Origin: Isoperla grammatica
Taxonomy: Eukaryota; Arthropoda; Insecta; Plecoptera; Perlodidae
Direction of reading: 5' to 3'
DNA: 64,000 nt
NCBI GenBank assembly: GCA_945910005.1
Contig: OX246740.1
Span: forward strand, 3,892,897 to 3,956,896
A model generated the notes under the pieces. That model saw nothing but the letters and a program-made list of their open reading frames with translations, was not told the origin of the DNA and made no database searches. Made by a program: the position numbers and the translations under genes. This document shows positions 23,372-34,625 of the stretch, piece after piece (position 1 is the stretch's first letter; each line of letters begins with the position of its first letter).

Positions 23372-26065
23372 GCGTGCACTGATCAAATCTTTACCTCCAG
23401 TAAACGAGTTCACCACTCCACACCTCCAACGATCGTAAATCTTTAACCAGTGTGTCCATGCTCCCGTCCATCGCACTTCCAAACTCGTGCATTATTTCTC
23501 ACCAACAGTCGATGTTTGTAGAACAGGCTACATCTTTAAACAGCTACGGTTAAGTGTGACTTATATAGAGCGAGTAAATCAAATGATTCTTCCCGTTTTC
23601 TTTTGCTCTATGTCCCGGTCTCGAAGGAATGGGATGAGGGGGAGGCAAAAAGGGATAAAAACATACCCGCCCATATATATCCACCGTTGAGAATTTGAAT
23701 GACGTGTAACGGAAAGTTTCCACACAATAAAAGCACTTTAAAAGATCACATGGGTCTGGTCGATATACGAAGCAGCATCCTGACGTTATATTGAGCGAGT
23801 CAAGGGTTATGTCGCGTCCATTGGACGTCCACTCTACTTTAGAAGTCAACTTGCTGTGAATATTGTGACGTATAACAACAAAGTGAGTCTGAAGGGAATA
23901 TGTGGTTGGTTGGTTGGTTGGTGTGAGAAGTTGAATATAATATCTGTTGAGTGTTTGTATCAACATATGAAGCGGAAGATGAGGTCCGGACAGAAGGTAT
24001 AGTTTGAGGTATTTCTCATAAAATGAGAAAGATTCTACAATTTGGTAATGCTTGCTGCGCTTTGTTAATTCTAAATGCCTGTTTGAGTTTAGAAATAGCG
24101 ATGTTACATTACCACGAAGATAATTTTGAATATTCGAAAGAAAATGATTTATTCTGGCCAAAGTTGAAAATTTGTCTAACCCTCCTACAAAAGATAAATG
24201 AGCATAATTTTAATGTAAACAATGATGGCCATACATAAATTTTATATCGATTTATTAAAGAGACAGACACACATAATATACACACGTGCAGTACGTAAGA
24301 AGTATACACAAATATTTTGACTTTGGTTATCAAATAATATCTATACATTCTTTTATAAAATAGATGTTGCGTTGATTTCAAAATAAATAATCGTAATAAT
24401 AATAATCGTTCATTAAATTTGATTTAAGAATGATGCAATAGCGTTTGCAGTTTCGTTTCGCCATAACCGCACAGAATGCGCTATTTGTATTGTGTAAAGC
24501 CAATGTGGCCCACATACGTTTAGCGCTACCTGTCGGGTACCTCTAGAACTGCCAACGCTATTGGTTTTACTACAAACAATGAGCGGGCATTATGCGTGGC
24601 AAGACTTGACTAATATTGAACCGTGGTTTTCACTTACATTCAATTCATACATACATACTTCATGAATACTTAGTGTATTCAGTGATTCATAATACCTCCG
24701 GTGAATCATTGCTCCCATTTACGATTACCTTCGAGAAGTTATAAAGTACGGGCATTCAAAATGTGCAGCATTAGTTAAATGTACTATTTGTTACGACTCA
24801 TTTCTAGCACTAAGTTTAGACAGCGTTTAATCTAGAAACTTATGAATTAATTACAGGCATCCATGTATTACAAGCGTAATATTAATATCTCGGCTTGAAG
24901 TAAGCATCTTACAGCAATAATGTCTTGGCTTAGGTCTGAGAACTGGAGAGCCAATGCTGAGAAATGAGTGATAAAGGGCGCGCTTGATAATGGATTCTCT
25001 TCTCCCGGAAAGCTCCCTCGAGACTAAAGCGTGTTTTACAATAGACTGTGAGCGCACTCTATTGTGTCTAATATTTCAGAGAGCTCTGATCGGTAGGATT
25101 AATTCTGCTACAACCGAACGTGTTTGGCAATCTCCTTTGTGACTTTACGCCTAACTAGTGGACGAAGTAGTCATAGAACTCAAAGTTGTTCACAACGAAT
25201 ATGGTTTTTCATTTTCACATTTACTTTACAATGTGCCTGCCTAGCCACTAAAACCTCCGCTAGATTTCCTTCAATAAACTACTTTTTCGAACGATATCTG
25301 GCAACACTGTTGCCATATTGTGACCAGTCTTACTTTACTTGTGCAACGCAATATTCGTAGATGTTTCTTAGCAACTTTTACGTTCTATTGAATACACACC
25401 GAGTTTGTTTGTAATGGATTATGTCAACCACATCTGGACTGATTTTGACGTAGCTCTCGGTGGTTTTCTTACAATCTCCAGAGTGTCATAAGGTATGCAC
25501 CATAATGCTGACTCATCAGAGGTCTGAGCAGTTTTCAAAAACATATATAATTACGAAGAAAATAAATCATATTATATTAGGCACCATGGATAACGTAGTG
25601 TTTAAGACAATAATTAACTTCCTTCATTATGTTAAAGTGTCCGTTCTTGAATTATGCATGATGAGATTGATAAAATACTTATAAAACCTGGAATTTAAAC
25701 TTCCTAATCAATAAACTAATGTTAGACGTGTAAGACGTTGCGAGCACAGAAAATGTTGGTGACTACAAAGCAAACAAATAGACAGCGCTGCTATGCAACC
25801 TCCTTATCTATTTCATTGATGATAAAAGAAATATTTCAGTTTCAACAACAAATTGTCAGCCAAACACCTCTTGGAAATTATTTATTGTCCTGCTGCCAGA
25901 ATACATTTAGTATATTGAACAAGTGAAAAAAATAAATAGAAAACAAGTATTGTAGTCGTACTTCCAATTATAATTAATTCCCAAAATGAGGACAACTACT
26001 GCAATGTTTGAAACTTGAGTGTGTTTATTTGTTGGGGGTTTCAATGTTTCAAATATAATTGGCCG
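23372..26065. other. Gene-free interval with one long unexplained frame
   Basis: The longest frame here is on the minus strand, 24161 to 23550 (203 codons), with no recognisable domain. It is discussed as a finding and not called as a gene. A TTGG tetranucleotide run is at 23903-23920. Other frames (25124-25360, 25460-25684) are short and unsupported. Confidence 0.45.
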
Positions 26066-26160
26066 TCCACGGTGGCTCAATGCAGTTAGGGCGTAGGAGA
26101 TAAGCGTATATTTCCTAGGACCATGGGGTCGAATCCAACATTAGGTATGAATTTCTTTAA
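26066..26160 (+). mobile_element. tRNA-derived SINE head
   Basis: A-box-like GGTGGCTCAATGC (about 26070-26082) and B box GGGTCGAATCC (about 26127-26137) are spaced as in a tRNA promoter with an enlarged middle. There is no credible tRNA cloverleaf, so a SINE remnant is preferred. Confidence 0.5.
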
Positions 26161-26314
26161 ACTGTCCATCTTTGTGTATAAACCCATCACCGCGAGAGAT
26201 TTAGGGCCACAAGAATCATCATAATAAAATAGTATGTATCACTTTCAAAACAACCAGGTATTTTACGAGTTTCTACTATTGGTACAGACCATCCACCCAC
26301 TCTCGCTTCCAACA

Positions 26315-26945
26315 AGCCATGACAAGCCACGACAAGCCACACAAGCAACGACAAGCAACGAGAATCCACGCGACAAGCCACAACAAGATACGACAAGCCA
26401 CAACAAGCCGCAACATGATGCCATCCCAGTCACAACAAGCTATAACAAACTACAAGACACGAAAGCAACGACAAGCCACGACAAGTCACGATAAGCCACG
26501 ACAATCCACGTGACAAGCCACAACCAGATACGACAAGCCGCAACATGTCATGACAAGTCTATGAAACCATACGATGCCATGACAAGTCACAACAAGCTAC
26601 AACAAACCACTACAAGACACAAAAGCAACGACAAGCCACGACAAGTCATGAGAAACTATACGAAACCACGACAAGCCACAACAAACCATTATAAGACGAC
26701 AAGCAACGACAAGCCACGAAAAGCCAGGACAAATCGCGAGAAACCATACGAAGCCACGACTACCTACGGCGAGCTGCAGCAAGTCACGACAAACCACTAC
26801 AAGACACGACAAGCAACGACAACCTACGGTGAGCTGCAGCAAGTCACGACCAACCACTACAAGACACGACAAGCAACGACAACCTACGGTGAGCTGCAGC
26901 AAGTCACGACCAACCACTACAAGACACGACAAGCAACGACAATCT
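26315..26945. repeat. Degenerate CGACAAGCCA array
   Basis: About 630 bp are built from diverged 10-11 bp words of the type CGACAAGCCA, CAACAAGCTA and GACAAGTCA. The right end has three much cleaner 60-bp higher-order units (starting about 26763, 26823 and 26883) sharing GAGCTGCAGCAAGTCACGAC. Few stop codons are formed, so 145- and 111-codon frames run through on opposite strands; these are not genes. Confidence 0.88.
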
Positions 26946-26960
26946 AGGGCGACAAGCTAT

Positions 26961-28013
26961 GACAGTTCACTACACGTAACGGAAACGGAATGCCAGACCA
27001 CAACGCAGTAACCACAATCCCGATTTGAATATTAACTATTGGAATCATCTCCACGCGTTGACGTACCGATAAATTCAATCTAATTCACTTGAATACCTTC
27101 ACTAATTGCTAATTTAACAACCTTAATCACAGGCGATGCACTAGGCTGTTGTGCGCGCGGTCTGAGTGGGTCGAGGGGCATACGTGGCCATTCGTAACGG
27201 CCTAACTAAAAGCATTTTGATTAGTTACACATTCATAGTAAATTATGGTAGGTTTGTAGCGAGCTTTCTATAATCTATTTCACTATGATCGTGCCCGGTG
27301 GTGTATTCAAGCCAGAGTGGTGCCCTGCTATACTTGATACTTTATAAAGGAATTTACGCTACTCGAAAAAGACGAGTGGTGCAAACTTATTACAAAATTG
27401 ACAGTTTTGCACATTTATTTTCGCTTGTCGTAGGAAAGACGTTCGCTTGTATATTATTGTGCAAAATGGTGGTCGTGTAAAATTTCTTCAAGCTGCACTG
27501 ATCATCGTCAATTTAAGGCAGTAGTATTCTTGTTTGATTGTTACCTGTTGTCAATGCTATCTATAGCGTAGCGTATCACTCTTCAGTCACTTGTTTGTAT
27601 TACACAGAATACCACAACACAAGCAGCAGTAACATCAAATTATGTTATTTGATGAGAAGAAATGTTAATATTATTATGTCTCAATATCAATGTATAAATC
27701 CAGTTTAGAGAATTACTAGATTTTGAGCGGAAGGAGGGGGGTGGGGGGGGGGGGGGGGACGGGGCTGGCTAGTTCCCGTTTGGCCATTTTGAATCTCCAA
27801 TGTAGGTATATGAATGTAGTTTTGTTGATCGAGCTGTAATATATATTATTTTTACGAATACACCGTAAGCTTTGCCTTATATTGTATTATTTTATTTCAA
27901 TTATTAATATAAACGTTAATGTTGTTTTAATACTGAATTATATGTTTTTAATAAAACGTAAATTTATCTCATAAATTTACCCATTACACAAACTGGATTT
28001 TGGTAAGCGCCAT
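26961..28013. other. Spacer left of the ISL2EU-type element
   Basis: No gene seen. A G-run (about 27737-27759) is present. The frame at 27298-27480 is short and featureless. The left target-site AT of the transposon is at 28014-28015. Confidence 0.5.
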
Positions 28014-28015
28014 AT

Positions 28016-28032
28016 TCGGGTTTTCGAGCAAA
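28016..28032 (+). repeat. Left terminal inverted repeat
   Basis: TCGGGTTTTCGAGCAAA; the perfect reverse complement is at 34626-34642. The match grows to 19 bp (ATTCGGG...) if the flanking AT duplication is counted. Confidence 0.92.
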
Positions 28033-28069
28033 GTGGCTGACCTCTGGTGGCGAAAATGTGCACTAGTAT

Positions 28070-28100
28070 ATTCGGGATAAAAACATTCATCATGGCGGCT
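28070..28100 (+). promoter_or_regulatory. Left subterminal motifs
   Basis: ATTCGGGATAA (28070-28080) and TCATGGCGGCT (28090-28100) both recur inverted at the right end (34577-34587 and 34590-34600). They are probable binding sites for the transposase THAP finger or leader/promoter elements of the two genes; this function is inferred from position only. Confidence 0.55.
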
Positions 28101-28121
28101 ATGCACGGTGTTTACGTTTAG
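28092..28121 (+). other. Upstream ORF in transposase leader
   Basis: A 9-codon frame (MAAMHGVYV) begins with an ATG in strong context (A at -3, G at +4) and stops 49 bp before the transposase ATG. If transcription starts upstream of 28092, it should reduce initiation at 28171. Confidence 0.35.
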
Positions 28122-28170
28122 GTCTTGTCAGTCTTGACGAGAATTTAGTTTATTGTGGAGATCAGTAGAG

Positions 28171-31107
28171 ATGGATCACGATTATTCGAAAAGAAACAAA
28201 AGTAATAATTATTGCTCTGTGCCACAGTGCAATAATAAATATGAAAGTGGTGTGTCTTTACACATGTTCCCTAAAGAAGAGATAGTTAAGAAGAAGTGGG
28301 CCATGGCCTTGCGTCTGGGAAAACAAGTGACGAAATATATGTGTGTCTGTAGTGCACACTTCAAGAAAACCGACTTCATAGCATACGGTAAGAGTCCTAC
28401 TTTTATTATTAATGATTGGTCTAGGCCTAGGCCTACCTAGGCCTAGACTTACTGAATAGGCTAGGCCTAGCCTCTGGTGTCATGTCACTAGCGGTCATGT
28501 AGGCCTAGGTTTAGGCTAGGGCCTAGCCCATAGACCTAGGGTTTCTGTTTAAAGTAGACCTAGGGCTTACTTTCACAAGTAGACCAAGGCCTTCGTAGGG
28601 GTAGGCCTATCTTAGGGCCTGATGTAGGCCTAAATGGTGTGTGGTAGGCTATATGTGTAGAAAACATGGGCATAGGCCTAAGCCTCAGCCTCCCAATGCC
28701 GAACATTAGGCCTAGGCCTAGGGCCTAGTCTATTGTAACAAATATCAGGTAAATAGTAGGCCTAGGCTTATTGTAGCCAAAAACATAGGTCTTGCCCAGG
28801 TAGGCCTATTTGGGTTATAGGCATAGGGTAGGGCCTAGGCCTACACACAATCCTAAAGTCTCGGTTAAGCCAACAGGGGTTTATAAAATGTGGAAAAGTC
28901 CCAGTGTAGCGTAGACCTAGGTATAACATGCTCGCCCCTTCCGGGTGAGCAGTGCTTTAAATGGGATTGCCTACTAGGTAAAACTACGAATATGCCCAAG
29001 TGTAGGCCAAGGCCCTAGAGAAATGGTCTTAAAGTCTCTTTTGACATCTAGGGCAGGCTAGTCTTCTAGCTAGACCTACAGTGGTATTCCAATCCTTTGT
29101 ATAGGCCTAAGGAATGTTATGGTTGTAAACTTTCACTTTTCAATGTCTCCCAACTCAAACCCATATTACAAATAGGAACGATGCCTTGAGCTCAAGACAG
29201 CTCCATTATTCTCTATATAGTCTGCTTACTGTTATGTTGTTTTGTTTCAGACCATGTAAATTTACGCAGGCGTTTAAAGAAGGGTGTTGTGCCATCCTGC
29301 AATCTTCCACTTCGTTCGCAAGATAAAGTGTCGACTGCCAAACAACTGCTGGCTAAAGCTAAAAGGACTGCGAGACGTAATGCAAGAAGTATTGAGCGAG
29401 AAGCCAAGCCAGTTGGTGTTATCCAAAGGTACGTTTGATGTGTTTGACAACAGAGATAATAGGCAGGCTTAGGCCTATGTCAGAATTTGGAACAGGTACC
29501 TTGCAAGACCTGTCCTCTCAATGATTCAACCTTACGGCTTATATTGCTGAAATTCAAAATGCCTTACGAGTGCACGCCAACATGTGAAAATAATTTTAGA
29601 TTGAATTGTAGATATCATATAATTGATTAATCTTATTCTGAATTAATTTGTCGTTTATTATCAATTCCATATTCAATGAATCGTACTGTTTGTCGTTTGT
29701 CGTACTGTTGTGTTTAGACAGTTTAAAAGTTTGCTAGGTGTACTGAATAATTAAATATGCCAGGTGTTATGTTGCTAGGCCTACATCTATTTCCAAGGGG
29801 TAAATCTTAAACCTGTAGACCATGATCAACAATCAATCAACACCCAATTAACACGTGTCTTGTGGTACGAAAGAGTATGTTTGACCCATAATCTAAATCA
29901 TTATAGGCCTAATCACATTCCTGTCATTGACAAATCACATCAACAACGATATCTGTCCCCATAAGCCTAAGTAAGCATTAACTCGATGTACTTTTCTTCT
30001 TGCAGTAAATGCAGGGAGCACTGTGGAGGACCCATGTATACCGGTACTGATGTTTCGAAGGACGATCCAGGCTTTGAGGAGCGCGAGGCAGCAGAGTCAC
30101 TACTGCAACTACAAACAGCATTGTTGACTGTAAAAGAAACGACGAAGGACTCCAAAGTACAGGCAGTATGTGCAGAAAAAGCCGCAGTCATTCCAAGCAC
30201 CGTTCTGTCAAAAAAAAAGGTAACCTTGATTGACATGCTCGTAAAAAACTCGGACCTTAATGCGTTTACAGGCATTTCGACGTTCAAGCAATTGGAGTCA
30301 ATTTCGCAAGCTGCAGAGCTAATGGAAGTGTCCGCGACAAAGTGCAAGTTGTTATTAGATGTGACAGAGAGAATTGTTTTGACAATGTGCAAAATCAAGC
30401 TTAACATCAGTTTTACGTGCATTGCGATTCTTTTTGGGATAAGCTGCTCTACATGCACCTCCTATTTTTATTTAACATGCGAGTTGCTAAGTGCTGTGCT
30501 AGAGTGTGCTGTGGTGTGGCCCAGCAAAGAACAAATCATGCAGAATATGCCCGAGTGTTTTGCAAAATTTAAACGTACTAGGATTGTACTGGATTGTACA
30601 GAATCGCCAGTCCAAAAGCCAAAATGCCTCAAATGTAGACTCAGTACCTACTCCCACTACAAGGGTACCAATACTATAAAGTTTTTAATTGGTGTGGCCC
30701 CTGATGGCCTAATCACATATTATAGTCCAGCATATGGCGGAAGGGCTTCAGATAAAGCTATTTTTTTACAGTCCAACTTGCTGTCCAAGTTGGATCCTAT
30801 AAATGATGCCATTATGACTGACAAGGGGTTTTTAATTGAACATGAATGTATGCAAAGAGGCATTCCATTAATTCGGCCTCCCTTCTTGGGAAAACATAAG
30901 CAGTTTTCTCAAAAAGACGGTTTGCGAACAGCCGATATCGCTCGGGCCCGAGTCCACGTGGAAAGAACAATTCAACGTATAAAAATTTTTTCAATATTTT
31001 CATCCCCACTGGAATGGAATCTCGTAGCACATGCAGATCAGATAATGAAAATCGTAGCTGGTATGGTCAATCTAAGTAACCCTATTATTGCTCTGGATAA
31101 GTTCTAA
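28171..31107 (+). CDS. THAP-domain DDE transposase, three exons
   Basis: Exons 28171-28387, 29251-29428 and 30006-31107 join in phase to a 498-aa protein. Donors GGTAAGAGT and AGGTACG and acceptors TTGTTTCAG and TTCTTGCAG are good. The start is the first ATG of the THAP frame, which continues upstream only with a non-ATG codon. The N-terminus is a C2CH THAP finger: C15, C20, C60, H63, with F33-P34, W43 and the closing VVPS (85-88). This finger is split by intron 1 and restored by splicing, which supports the junction. A polar, partly helical linker follows (about 155-190), then a helix-turn-helix (about 245-290). The DDE_Tnp_4-like catalytic domain has D328 (LDCTES), D404 (MTDKGF), E451 (HVERTIQRIK) and the family-typical YGGRASDK at 375-382. 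It should bind the element's ends, cut and rejoin DNA in the nucleus. Nothing is truncated. Confidence 0.92.
28420..29120. repeat. TAGGCCTA-rich intron 1 of transposase gene
   Basis: The first intron (28388-29250) is crowded with the self-complementary words TAGGCCTA and CCTAGG, in direct and partly overlapping copies, densest at 28425-28520 and 28660-28860. A similar stretch occupies intron 1 of the partner gene. It could be subterminal binding sites, splicing-neutral filler, or a sequence favoured by the host; the sequence alone does not decide. Confidence 0.8.
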
Positions 31108-31168
31108 ACTTTTGATTCAATGCTACTACTAGTACTACAACTAATACTACATGGCAAATCCAAAAGAT

Positions 31169-31174
31169 AATAAA
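31169..31174 (+). terminator. Polyadenylation signal, transposase gene
   Basis: Canonical AATAAA shortly after the stop at 31107. Further AATAAA-type words follow near 31375-31385. Confidence 0.5.
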
Positions 31175-31786
31175 TCGTAACCCATCTAATGGTTTCTGAC
31201 CAATGTAGGCTACAGCAGTAGTCCCTCGTAAATTCTTCATTTTAATTTATAGATCATTTGGTGTCAATGTGTCATCTTTTGTCAAAATCTTTTTTAGGGA
31301 CTTTTTCATTAGTTTGAATTACATATAAATTTGAATTAACTGGCTTTGAATTAATGAGGGATTACTGCATCTAAAAATAAATAAAATGCTTATGTCATTT
31401 GGGTAGCAATTATTGTACTTATTTAGTAAGAAATCCAGAGGCAAATTGTATGACATTGTATAATGTAGGCCTACTTGATTAAGGAATTACTGATTACATC
31501 TCAATTCAGGGAGCATAATATATTAATATATAAATTATTATGTAGGTCTGCAGACAAAGAACAAACGAGACGTGTATGTTGTTTTGTAAATATGTACTAT
31601 TATGAATGAATTACGAATTGATATTCCAACATTGTACTTGTGAAAATGTACATAAATATAAGTGGTCATGAGTTAATGTCAGTTATACTTATTTATTTAC
31701 CTGTTAACAAGTCATACTCGCTCACTGGTACAACTTTTTATGCTCACCAGTGTACACTTACCATACAAATTTTAAATTATTTTCAC

Positions 31787-31792
31787 TTTATT
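31787..31792 (-). terminator. Polyadenylation signal, nuclease gene
   Basis: AATAAA on the minus strand, about 160 bp downstream of the TGA at 31953-31955. Confidence 0.4.
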
Positions 31793-31952
31793 TTTTAAGT
31801 AAATTCCGAACTAGCTCTTTTGTAAATGTTTCTACCTTCGTTGTGTACAGAAGTCTGTGTATGTTAGTCATAATCAGGAATACCAGTGAACGTTTATATG
31901 AATGTTGTGTAAATTGTGAACATACTACTTACTACTGAAACATCAGTTAACA

Positions 31953-34429
31953 TCAATGGTCTTTCAACCGTCTACACATGTACGGCAAAAATTTACGAAA
32001 GTAAACCTGTCTCAAGTTATAGAGCATGTCCTTGGCAAAGTTCTCATCAAAGGGCACTTCAACGACGACTACCTCATTGCATGCTTTCGAGTACAGTACA
32101 AAGTCACAAATGTTGATGCCTGTCAATAGCATACCCAACTGAACTTGTCCATAGTATGCATGTCTTTTTTTTAAGGTTACCACACCTTCCTTGACAAGAA
32201 GGCACTTAGTTTGCTTAACCATGTCCATTCCACCAACTGTCCTACCAGCCTTTAAACATTTGACTTCGACAAGACGCTGCATGTTTTCCACAACACCATC
32301 TGGGCTATAGCCTAACCATGAGACATGATGGTTAACAACCAAACCAAGATGTGTAACCACATGGTTGGTTTGTTGTTGGTATGTATCGATAGCTTTGGGC
32401 TCGTTGGTCCTCCCATATGTGGTATTAGCATTACCAGTGAAAGTGGGGAAAAATGTTGATTCGAGTTTGGCATCCCAATTCCGGACGACGTTCTTTGATT
32501 GCTTGTTGTATGTGTACAGGCTGTAGCACTTGCTGCCTGTGATACGCAGTCTGCGATTTTCCATCCAAACGTCTCCAACCTGGTTGGAGGTTTCCAGACA
32601 GATACGTACTGCTTGATCGGCAGACACATGCACTCGTTCATTGTAGAACTTCTTTTCTTCTGCCGTACATTGATCGAGCATCATCCAGTCGGCACTGGAA
32701 CTCTCGACAATGACCGTGTTTGACGAGATTACAGTATTCGTTACCAATGCGCGTATCTCTTCTTGAGGATTCTCTATTTCTTCTTCCACTACTTTTCTGA
32801 ACTCTGTAAGCTGAACTCTTCGGTTGTCAAGCATTATGGCCATTGCAGAGTCTGGAGAACCTGAAGCAGAAAATGTGAATTGTGATGAAAATGTGAATTG
32901 TGATGATGGATGTGAATGCAATTACGACAGTAGTCGACTAGCAAAAAAAATGGAGTTCCATGATTAGGCCTAGCTTATTTGCATTTAATTGAGAATACAT
33001 CTTATACCTTGCATTGTTTTTTATATTTGTTATATTTCTTATGTACCTATGCTGGATTTCTTATCTTAATTGAAACAATGTTTTTAATTTATGGCGTGTG
33101 CCTTGCAATGTTATTGCAATTGCACAAATAAACTGAACTGAACTGGTTTTTATTCAAAACCTAGTTCTGCATTAATAACAAACTTGCCTTCCAACAATAA
33201 ACCACGGACTGCATTTTCCAAGGCTGGAGTTCTATCTCTTGGCTTATGTCGCCCGTTGTACATATTTTCTTTTGGCTGCGTACAACAAAATTGAGACACA
33301 GGAACAGCAGAGTACATTGACTTGGGAGTACTTTTTATTTTTCCCCATTGCTGTTGAGTTTCTGTACAACTGAGGTCCTCAAGATCATCAGCAGATTTTC
33401 TGGATAAAAAACACAATATTACAATTGGTTCTCAGCTTTTATAAGATTTGCACCACTAATCCAAATCATAATCAAACAACACTAGGTACCCTACTGAGAT
33501 GTGGGAAATATCATGATGCATTAATGAAATTAAACTACAGTCCAGCCCTGGGCTAGGGGGCTATGAGTTCATTGGTCAATATCAGACAGTACGTGGAGGC
33601 CTTCAACTAAAATAGGTCTACTCCAGCTGAGACTTTTCCCACTGACTATTGTTACAACCAAAAAAGTACCCAAAAGTATGTGTACCGATTACATCCCAAG
33701 TTTAAGTGCAGGCTTCCAGGTTACAGTTCTCGCTAGGCCATACTCTAGGTTTAGCTGGGACTTGTACCACTGGTTGCAAATCCCAGTTGCTAGGATTTAA
33801 ACATCCCATGCAATAGTTCATAAGCCTAGGCTAGGCCTAATTACAGGCTTAAAACCAACACATTCTTAACTTAAACTTTATACTCTAGGGCCAATTAAAT
33901 AGGGCTATGCCTAGGCCTAGTCTAGGCTAGTATGCAATCACTTATAGGCCTAGGCCTAGGTATATTTATAATAGCCTAGCCTAGGCATATGCCCTACGAC
34001 TAGGCCTATTTCACACAAGACCCTAGAAATTGTGTTACGCCTAGCCAAGGTTAGTCTATTTAGAAAGAAATGAGTAGGCCTACCTTACCTGTTTAAAAAC
34101 AGCATCACTGCAATCACATGCTTACACTTGCCAGACCCAGCTTTACATGTACACATCCCTCGTATCTGACGGCCGGTGGGACTTCCTTCCATCCAGATGT
34201 CAATTTCCACTTGGTGTGGTTTCCCATCCAGGTTTGAAGTTTGAATACATAATGCTAATACTTTTAAGTAAGTTTCGTCTCGCTTGACAAACCCACACTC
34301 CATCAAGTGTTTAGCTTTAATTATAGCCGAACCTTCCACAAATGGTCGCTTACAACGCATGGGGTCTTGCGTGTTGACATTACCCACATAATCCATTATT
34401 TCATATATTTCTATGACTGGCTCGAACAT
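31953..34429 (-). CDS. SWIM zinc finger / YqaJ-type nuclease, three exons
   Basis: Minus-strand exons 34429-34089, 33399-33161 and 32860-31953 join in phase to 495 aa. Exon 1 ends in a good donor (CAG|GTAAGG). Exon 2 starts after TTATCCAG and exon 3 after CTGCTTCAG. The exon 2 donor (CTAG|GTTTTG) is weaker, but its phase is the only one that joins the open frames; otherwise translation stops 4 codons later. Residues 93-104 form a SWIM motif (C93, C95, C102, H104). The C-terminal half is a YqaJ / lambda-exonuclease-like nuclease: RLRITGS at 297-303, E347, SPDG with D381, EVK with E392 and K394, and YYGQVQ with Q432 and Q434. All expected metal-binding and catalytic positions appear intact. A role in processing DNA ends during transposition is inferred from its consistent pairing with the transposase; it is not shown by sequence. 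Confidence 0.88.
32990..33146 (+). mobile_element. Retroposon 3' fragment inside nuclease intron 2
   Basis: A plus-oriented stretch ends in CAAATAAACTGAACTGAACTG: a polyadenylation-like AATAAA followed by a short ACTGA tail, as at non-LTR retroposon 3' ends. It fills most of the 300-bp intron 2 (33160-32861) and lies about 14 bp from that intron's donor. The 5' limit is uncertain. Confidence 0.45.
33815..34085. repeat. TAGGCCTA-rich intron 1 of nuclease gene
   Basis: Repeated TAGGCCTAGG and GCCTAG words lie in the first intron (34088-33400) of the minus-strand gene, about 0.6-0.8 kb from the right end. This mirrors the array 0.4-0.85 kb from the left end. Confidence 0.8.
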
Positions 34430-34556
34430 CTTGAGCGCTCTATGTAATTAAAACTTGATAGCAAGAAATACACAACAAAAATAAACCTTATACCATACAT
34501 AAATCACCGTCAAATCACCAATCACACCGTCAAATACACGCCGATCCCATGCAAGT

Positions 34557-34598
34557 TCATATTACAATGACATAACTTATCCCGAATAGAGCCGCCAT
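34557..34598 (-). other. Upstream ORF in nuclease leader
   Basis: A 13-codon frame starts at the ATG inside the subterminal TCATGGCGGCT motif and ends before the main ATG at 34429. It begins with the same MAA as the uORF at the left end, because the ATG is part of the inverted motif. Confidence 0.3.
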
Positions 34599-34600
34599 GA
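34577..34600 (-). promoter_or_regulatory. Right subterminal motifs
   Basis: Inverted copies of ATTCGGGATAA (34577-34587) and TCATGGCGGCT (34590-34600). Compared with the left end the order of the two motifs relative to the terminus is swapped. Confidence 0.55.
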
Positions 34601-34625
34601 CAGACGCGACGCTGCTGCTACCTGG

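Larger units (their letters stand above)
31108..31952. other. Interval between the two convergent transposon genes
   Basis: It holds both 3' UTRs. AATAAA at 31169-31174, 62 bp after the transposase stop, is the likely plus-strand polyadenylation signal. TTTATT at 31787-31792 (AATAAA on minus) is about 160 bp past the nuclease stop. The small frame at 31750-31938 has no support. Confidence 0.55.

Noticed and set aside
26234..26947. 145- and 111-codon frames on opposite strands
   Set aside because: Low-complexity CGACAAGCCA array; no domain and no splice context.
28153..28170. Upstream extension of the THAP frame
   Set aside because: Starts with a non-ATG codon; the first ATG is 28171 and the THAP finger is complete from there.
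28388..28440. THAP frame read through to a stop in the intron
   Set aside because: The frame passes a good donor (GGTAAGAGT), and the rest of the THAP domain, with its closing VVPS, is in the exon at 29251.
30812..31030. Minus frame over the transposase
   Set aside because: Antisense shadow of the DDE domain.
32312..32641. 109-codon minus frame inside the nuclease gene
   Set aside because: Out-of-frame shadow of the YqaJ exon on the same strand.
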